Below are positions 57,550-64,000 of a stretch of DNA of 64,000 nucleotides, in pieces. Numbering within the stretch: position 1 is the first letter of the stretch; each line of letters starts with the position of its first letter. The notes below the pieces were generated by a model, which did not search any database, was not told the DNA's origin, and saw only the letters and a list, made by a program, of their open reading frames with translations. The DNA is from Cyrtodaria siliqua (lineage: Eukaryota; Mollusca; Bivalvia; Adapedonta; Hiatellidae). The translations under genes and the position numbers were made by a program. The stretch lies in NCBI GenBank assembly GCA_037043455.1, contig JAWPHD010001343.1:267627-331626 (forward strand), in the 5' to 3' direction.

Positions 57550-60500
57550 CTATCTGGCAAGCGTTGTAATCAACGATGCACATATCTCGAAAAATTCCAG
57601 CGTGCAGTGGCTTTTTGGAATCACTTCGTCTATATCCATTTTGTCGTCTGAAAGATGAGTTACATGAGAAAATGAGTTTTATTGCATATACAATACACAT
57701 GTGGCAATATGTACTAACAGCAACTTCTAATGCCCCGTCGTGTAACATTTTGAATTGCAATCGATTTACATAAACATCGGTCATTTTAATGAAAAATTCA
57801 TTGGGTAGTAATGTTAAAACACAGTTCAAATGTACCCATACAAAATGTCATTACAAGAAATTGAAATATTAGATTTAAAATATAATATAGGGTATTAGGA
57901 GGTCTGTTTTGTAAACATGTGGCAACAAATTATGAGAGACATGTGTAACCAGGTACAGGTAAATGGTGAATAATTTATTGTCAACCATGTGGCTCTGAAA
58001 GCTCAGAGGTTGAGTGCCAAAACTGTAAGCCAAAGACCCTGGGTTCAAGTATCGTTTCAACAAATGGAATGCACCGAGGACAAGTCTAAATGTTGGTAAA
58101 CCAACCAAGGCAAGTTTTAAACAAATTAATTTAAATTAATTGTATTCTGGTCCAATTTATCTTTCCTCTTGCAGTATTTATCACCAATCTGGTCTAAAAG
58201 CAGAAAGTTGTACGGTGAATGTGGTCATTTTTTTATCGAGATTTAAAAAAAAAAAATGTTTAATACAACATCTGTAACATTTAATCGTTTAAGTAGTCTG
58301 AGCAAACAAGTGGGTTTCCCCCAGGGTTATTTCTATAAGCTTTGTAGCTTATTTCATTATCATTGAAAATAAATAAAGCTTATATCTATACTAAGTACTT
58401 AAATGATCTATATTGATATTCCAGTTAAAAAAATCATAGCCTGCAATGATTTGTTTCAAACAACACATGACAAAATACATATACATTTGTTCATATATAT
58501 TTATGCTACATGGTGAAATGAAATCCTGTAAACATGGTAAAGCAAGAATATCTTCTTTTAACAGCGAACCTGTCTCTGGTAATGTATCAATGTATCGCAT
58601 ACAGTGCATTAAATGTTGTTATCCCAAGACAGAGTGGGCACAACCATAATCATGCATTCACATTCTGAATTTTCTTTTTAATAAAGCATTATTTCTGGTT
58701 TATTTGGTATTCTGTGAATTACTTCCTTCTACTTTTAGATACAAATGTGAATGGTGATTTTAAGATCATCAATCATTTTCAATGTAAAAGCAAGAATATG
58801 GGTAGGACTGATGTATGCTCCCCAAACTGGGTGCTTTGTACTGTTGTATTATAAAGGGCAATAGAATTTAAAAGAAGCTAGAGCTGTGGTTCTTATGCTC
58901 TGCACACCCTCGCATTGCCCTTTATCATTGTGTGAAGTTTCATTGCAGTCTCGTTCATAGTTTTAAAGTTATACTCCAGACAAGAATTGTATAAAACTAA
59001 AAAGGGCAATTAACTCTAATTTAATTGAATCATTTATGTGAAGTTAGTAGTTTTTGAGTCATACTCTGGACAATACTTATAAGTGTAAAATTACCAGGGG
59101 AATAACTCTTATTTGAATGAAGACAGAGTTAAGGTTCTTGTGTCCTGCTCTTCCTCTCATTGCCCTCTATCATTGTGTGAAGTTTCAATGCAATCCTTTA
59201 AGTAGTTTTAAAGTAATGCTCTGGTCAAGAAAGTGTGACGGACAGACGGACCGACAAAGCGGTGACTATATGCTCCCCGCAAATTTTTTGGGCAGCATAA
59301 AAAATGTAAATTTAAAAACTAATTTAATATAAGAATGTTGTATCAAGCAAAAGGCAGAATTAGGTGGAACCAAGCTTCATAAAGATTAATTGAATGTCTT
59401 TTGAGCTGTGGTTTTGAAAGAAACAAGATCACTTGGGTGATTTATTTGTATACCAAGTTTCATAGACTATGCTGATTTGTGTTCAAAGTTTCATATAGAT
59501 TACTGGAATGAAAGGTTTTGTTGCTCTCCAGAAACAAATGTTTTGACATATTGCATCTTGTATTTGAAAGTTTTGTTTATATCAGTAGGAATTCAAATAC
59601 CACAAGGTTGTTATGTGTAGCAAGTTTCATGATGAAGATAATTTGTTGCTTTCAAAATATTGTGACAAACTCACAGCTGCTTTTCCATAGATCTAGATAT
59701 GCCTTGAAAAGGCCAAAGTATCAAAAGGCACTGCAAAACCACAGGTTGATATAGCACACAGTTTCATGAAGACACCCTGCACCATTTCGAAGATGCATCA
59801 GGAACACAAAGTGCAACTGATTGAAAGACTGATGGACTGGACCTTATTTGTATACATCCAGAAATAAGACCTTCACCTTCATTGGCCTAATAGAATATTA
59901 AACATTGATTATGTGTTTTTTTTTTAACCATATCTTTTTCAGGTTTTGACTTGGTTTAGAGGAAGCATCAGCTTTGTCTGTAACAGCAAGACAAAGTGGC
60001 AAACCTAAAATCAATATGATTAATCTGAGGTATAAGGTCAAACATTCAAATGGAAAACTTTAGTGGAAACAGTGTAAGATCATCATTCAATGCCAATAAA
60101 ATCCACTCAACTTCACTTGACAAATCTGCTTATATTCCCTGATTAATCAAATTTAGATATTATACATGAAACATGCAAATTCCATGAAAATTAGATTTTC
60201 AGAAAATATGAAAATCATAATGTTTACATTTATACATGACATAGTAAAGATAAATATAATGTTGGCTGGAAATAACATGTCTGTGCGAAAAAACATAAGA
60301 TGTAAGCATGCTCTGGATTAAAACATGGATGTGTGTGACAAGTATAGACCCTGATCAGCCACAAAGAAAGTGCAGTTCTTTGAAGGTTAAAGTAGAAGAG
60401 CAATAGCAATAGTAAGAATTTTTTTAAGTAGCTACCCCGCCAACAGCCAAATTTTACAATATATTGGCACCATTTCTAAATCTACTGACGACATGGTATA

Positions 60501-63500
60501 TATATATATATAACTTGCATATTTTGAGAATACTAACTCTATAGACACAATATAAATGGCTTTAACCAGCCAGACCAAACCCCAAAAATGGAGAGGCAAG
60601 TTAAGAGTGACCAACTCATAATTTATTTTACGCATATTCAATCACCAGTATTTTAAGAACCCATGAATAAACTAAACTTTTAATCAACACATATGCATTA
60701 TTATATGACCTGAACACATGGACAGAGTTTTGATAAACAGTTTTGTAGTGTAGTTTTTGCCGTTATTTGGCGAGTTAGTTTCTTTAATATGTCTATGTAA
60801 ACAATTCTAGATAAGAATTAGATTCTAGATAAACACAACAAACGTTATGTCAAGCAGATCACTCAAAACAGAAGCATAAATTTCTCTTAATGTTTTAGAG
60901 CATAACAAACTATTTTTAACTGTGGTGAATAAGAAAAAGATACGCAACTTGGGAATTTCCCTTATATATTGTATGTATTCGATATGCTGCTGTTATTCGA
61001 ATGGTACATGGCTACGTAAGACCTTTCCTTTTGGAAAAGAAGACTAAAACAACATATAACACAGCAAATAGTATTCCTTCGAAGTTTCATTATTGACAGA
61101 GTATGCATTTGGCTCAAGCATTTGAGCAAACTTAGGATGCAAAATTTTATAAACTCTTTATGTTAAATACAGTACCGAAATGGCTGAATTTTTCAGAGGA
61201 ACTTCAACGTTTATGAACTTCTTGTTACAGACTTAGTGTACTGTGATTATAACATCTACAACATCACAGTTGTGTCCTTTCTCTAACTAACTGCACCTTT
61301 TTGCTTTACAAAACATCTTGGGATTTCTTTTTAATATTACCGTATGTGGAATCAAGTGTGCAGTATTAGCCAATAGCGGAAATTCCCGAGATGCGTTTCT
61401 TTTTCGCCTCAGTATATTTGATTTTTGAAGTTTAATTTTAGTCTGAATAACCAAGACATCATAATGAATGTTTCTTGTTCATAAAATTCCACTTATTCGT
61501 TTTGCAGATTTAGTAACGATCACTCAGGGAGATCAGACAGACGGACAGACATACACTGGACAACGCACCATCACATAAGCTCAACTGATCTTCGATCTAG
61601 AGAGCTAACAATACCTTTCTCCAATTAAAAAGCGTTCATTCTTATTATATTTTAAAATTAAACAACCCAGAACTTTTTGTACACAGGGTATTATGCAGAT
61701 ACAAATCCACCTTTTTTCTGTGATCATGTGACACATATCATAAGAGGTCATGTGATACCTAAATATAGACTTACCAGGCATGAGTAGGATATTTTGGCCG
61801 CTAGGGGGATCTGAAAGTGTATATGAAGTTAGACAATACAGCGAAGACATGCAGCGAAATGTACATTTAAAGCGTCTAGGTTGTCCAATGACTGTGAAAC
61901 TTGGGTGCTGAAACTTGTTTGCATTGGTCGTTTTCCGATTCAGAATGTACTTTTTTCATAAAAGATTATATATGACTTTCTTTGGTACTCGCGCATGCAC
62001 AACTTTCTTTGGTACTTATCGAAATTCAAAAGAAAATGCAAAAGGTTGCAAAAGTTATATTGTTTATTATTGTCCTTATTTATGATCTTTATGAATTGTT
62101 ACAGGAATTTGGACTGCTTTATATGTATGATTTTTTTTGTTACTGGTTTCTTGTAACATAATATCCTATTTTTTATAATTTTTTATTTTTATAATTTTTT
62201 TTGACACATTTAGTTTTTGGCAATTGAGTATGTTTATTTAGCAGATACAAGTATTTAAACCATAGCCTCATCAGTTGTAGGGTCATTGGACAAGTCAGTT
62301 ATACACTTGTCATAAGGAAGTGTATATGAAATATCGCAGTTATTGCGTCATTTACTGGGTTATTCACTGTTGTGATTCACTGTATTGAGCAATAACTCCC
62401 CGATATTTTATATACACACGTCACATGATCATGCAACTGTTAATTATGTGCATCATTCACTAAGCCAGGAACAGTCACTCCTGCATAACTTTCAACTATC
62501 AAACACCTTGCAGTGTTAATGGCCCTGAATAAAACACCTTGCATGGTGAATGGACCCCAAATTAAAAGACTGCTAAAACCTGTTTATAACATCTACACAA
62601 AACTAACTTGTTATGTAACTTGTGAGTGAAGCTATTACAGAATTTTCTGATTTCATAATTTTAACATCTGTTCTGGTGGTACCTTTTAAAATGCTTAGCT
62701 CCTCATCCATGAAAAGTGCATGTTTAAGAACTATGATGGTGGCCCCTGTTTTCGGGGTATTAAGACGATCTTGCCGCGACAGCATTACTAAAACTATGTA
62801 CAATATTTAACATACGATGTTAGTATTGAAGAAACACATTTCATTTACACATAAAACATGTTTTTTCTCATTATTTTACTCATGATGTATGAGATATTTA
62901 ATAGGGTTTTTGTGTATACATATCGGCCATTTTTATAAAAACATGTTTTCGGGGGGTCGTCTCATAAGTTTTTATTTCTTATTTAAAAAACACAGATATG
63001 GCTTAAAAACAAACACAGTGTAAACAAAAAGCATAATCCTAGATACAAAGGTCTTTATTTGAACGATTTTATTTATTTTTTCTTATTGTCTAAACTAATT
63101 TAAGAAGCCTATATCACACTTTTATGAGGTACTTTCTTCGAGGTGACCCCTCACTTCCTTTTTATATAAAAAAAATACCCATAATGCAAAGCGGAAGTAA
63201 ATAATTTTACTGAAATTTAATAGGTCAGACTTGTTTTACGAAGAAACTATGCCATTTTAATTGATTGTATGACTCTAGTATAATTTCTGTATTAGCATTT
63301 TATTAAATACCCCGAAAACTCGAGTTACACCGAAAACACGAGTCTCCACCATACTAGTATCACCATGATAGTATATCCATATGTTCAAATTTAATAAAAA
63401 AATACTCATTCCACAATTTTACTTGATTTATTTGCTTCTTAAATTCAGAATATAGAAACAACCGTAAAACTTTGCACAACTTTGCACAGAAAGACTCTTA

Positions 63501-63561
63501 TTTATTTCAAATAACAAAAGCAAGCTCACCTTGTTTTAAAATGATCGCCACCAAATTTTTT
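57550..63561 (-). CDS. unidentified multi-exon gene, last four exons (5' partial)
   Basis: Four - strand segments chain with consistent phases: 63561-63530, 62787-62683, 61810-61775 and 57647-57550 (32, 105, 36 and 98 nt). Donors are GTGAGC, GTACCA (weak) and GTAAGT; acceptors end CTTAG, TTTAG, TTCAG and TTCAG. The joined frame reads KNLVAIILKQ, V, MLSRQDRLNTPKTGATIIVL then KHALFMDEELSILK, D, PPSGQNILLMP, D, then DKMDIDEVIPKSHCTLEFFE and ICASLITTLAR with a TAG stop at 57550-57552, 89 residues in all. The open phase at 63561 shows the 5' part lies outside the window. I do not recognise the protein. The TLEFFE block is faintly like the C-terminal region of MORN-type radial spoke proteins (RSPH10B), too weak for a name. 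Confidence 0.5.
57965..58060 (+). repeat. tRNA-like SINE fragment
   Basis: AAGCTCAGAGGTTGAGTGCC (A-box-like) and CTGGGTTCAAGTATCG (B-box-like) are spaced as in a tRNA, but no acceptor stem forms. Confidence 0.45.
58110..58797. other. likely intron, nothing recognised
   Basis: AT-rich. No exon or repeat was recognised. Confidence 0.35.
58798..59310 (+). mobile_element. third type of tandem-core element with 3' hairpin
   Basis: A short array of about three units (CATTGCCCTTTATCATTGTG, GTGAAGTTTCATTGCA, AGTTTTAAAGTTATACTC-type phrases) ends in GTGTGACGGACAGACGGACC microsatellite. A hairpin at 59269-59299 follows (TATGCTCCCC with GGGCAGCATA). GTATGCTCCCCAAAC near 58814 echoes the hairpin arm at the left end, exactly as in the other tandem-core elements of this window. 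Confidence 0.75.
59311..60424. other. likely intron; degraded repeat
   Basis: Phrases such as CCAAGTTTCATAGA, CAAAGTTTCATATAGATTA and AGCAAGTTTCATGATGA recur at about 130-bp spacing from 59370 to 59770, as in degraded tandem-core repeats. No exon was recognised. Confidence 0.45.
60425..60560 (+). repeat. dispersed repeat related to 10310-10450
   Basis: CCAAATTTTACAATATATTG, CATTTCTAAATCTACTGACG and GCATATTTTGAGAATACTA match 10320-10420 in order. Confidence 0.75.
60928..61416. mobile_element. ~480-bp MITE, copy 2
   Basis: Collinear with 44037-44517 over its whole length (for example GAATGGTACATGGCTACGTA and TACAACATCACAGTTGTGTC). Its terminal repeats are more diverged than those of copy 1, so this copy is older or has decayed further. 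Confidence 0.9.
61500..61607 (+). mobile_element. 3' end of a tandem-core element
   Basis: GATCAGACAGACGGACAGAC microsatellite, CTGGACAACGCACCATCACA, then a hairpin at 61578-61606 (AGCTCAACTGATC with GATCTAGAGAGCT). This is the terminal part only; the core array is missing. Confidence 0.7.
61811..62682. other. likely intron, nothing recognised
   Basis: AT-rich. TCACTGTTGTGATTCACTG near 62365 is a small palindromic stretch. No exon was recognised. Confidence 0.35.
62788..63529. other. likely intron, nothing recognised
   Basis: AT-rich. No exon or repeat was recognised. Confidence 0.35.
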
Positions 63562-63889
63562 CTAAGATAAAATTATGAATGTCAGTTAAGTTATTCGCAA
63601 TAAAGTGCTGTTCACGACATTAGAGGTGTCCCCTCTATCAAATGATGCGTCGACAAACTTCAATTTTGAAGTCATTAGGCCTATATGTCCCGGAACAAAA
63701 TGTTTAAATATGTGACTATACCACCTTTGATTATAACTGGTAGATAATTCCCCAAAGTATATATTCAATCATGTCCAATCATGTTCTAAGAATGAATAAT
63801 TGCCGTTTGATTTTTCTTGAAATTGAAAATCTGAAAACAATATGAATAAAAATGTCAAAATAGAAATGATTACCACCTCTTAAAGTGAC

Positions 63890-64000
63890 ACTGTCCGTAA
63901 ATCAGCAGATATTGAGCATAGCCAAATAACTGTCTGACTTTTATTCAATGAAATGTTTACATGAAAATATTAGCATAGACCCAGATAAGCCTGTAGTAAT
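63890..64000 (-). repeat. dispersed repeat, inverted copy of 19155-19275
   Basis: ATTGAGCATAGCCAAATAAC, TGAAATGTTTACATGAAAAT and AGCATAGACCCAGATAAGCC are the complement of 19162-19270. The repeat continues past the window edge. Confidence 0.88.

Noticed and set aside
57553..57829. 102-codon - strand frame reading through 57.65-57.83 kb
   Set aside because: The upstream part has no ATG-based start or acceptor. The downstream part makes better sense in another frame, spliced at 57647.

Overview
The window looks like nuclear DNA of a marine mollusc, most likely a bivalve. It is AT-rich and intron-containing, and it is crowded with the tandem-core repeats, MITEs and tRNA-derived SINEs typical of bivalve genomes. 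Genes are sparse, have short exons and sit far apart. The species cannot be fixed from sequence alone.

Layout. (1) 1.6-6.6 kb, + strand: the last four coding exons of ORC1, running into the stop codon; earlier exons lie outside the window. Its introns carry a 700-bp inverted-repeat element with a tRNA-like core and a 1.3-kb tandem-core element. (2) 7.5-9.9 kb: further tandem-core (pearl/Helentron-like) arrays. (3) 11.1-14.3 kb, - strand: a complete three-exon gene for the small twin-CX9C protein NDUFAF8 (67 aa), too finely split to be seen by ORF length. (4) 14.9-33.4 kb: a direct segmental duplication of about 8.5 kb. Each copy holds a - strand two-exon BTB-BACK-PHR gene (BTBD3/BTBD6-like, 432 aa). 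A broken non-LTR reverse transcriptase lies between the copies. Comparing the copies exposes insertions, including a SINE with a 13-bp target-site duplication and its empty site. (5) 36.7-39.1 kb, - strand: a secreted, highly acidic Ser/Asp-rich protein of 686 aa. (6) 39.8-40.1 kb, - strand: a full-length SRP (7SL) RNA gene with an upstream TATA element and a Pol III terminator. (7) 40.2-48.5 kb: repeats, including a Harbinger-like MITE, one of a pair of 480-bp MITEs, a 28S rRNA fragment, retrotransposon ends and SINEs. (8) 48.8-63.6 kb, - strand: two chains of small phase-compatible exons, which may be two genes or one gene with alternative ends. I could not identify the product.

The genes do not form a functional unit. 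ORC1 acts in replication licensing, NDUFAF8 in complex I assembly, the BTB proteins probably as cullin-3 adaptors, the acidic protein probably outside the cell, and SRP RNA in protein targeting. The most useful results are the genes hidden from an ORF scan (SRP RNA, NDUFAF8, the 48-64 kb exon chains) and the duplicated BTB locus as a record of mobile-element activity. I found no evidence of a new defence or other undescribed molecular system.
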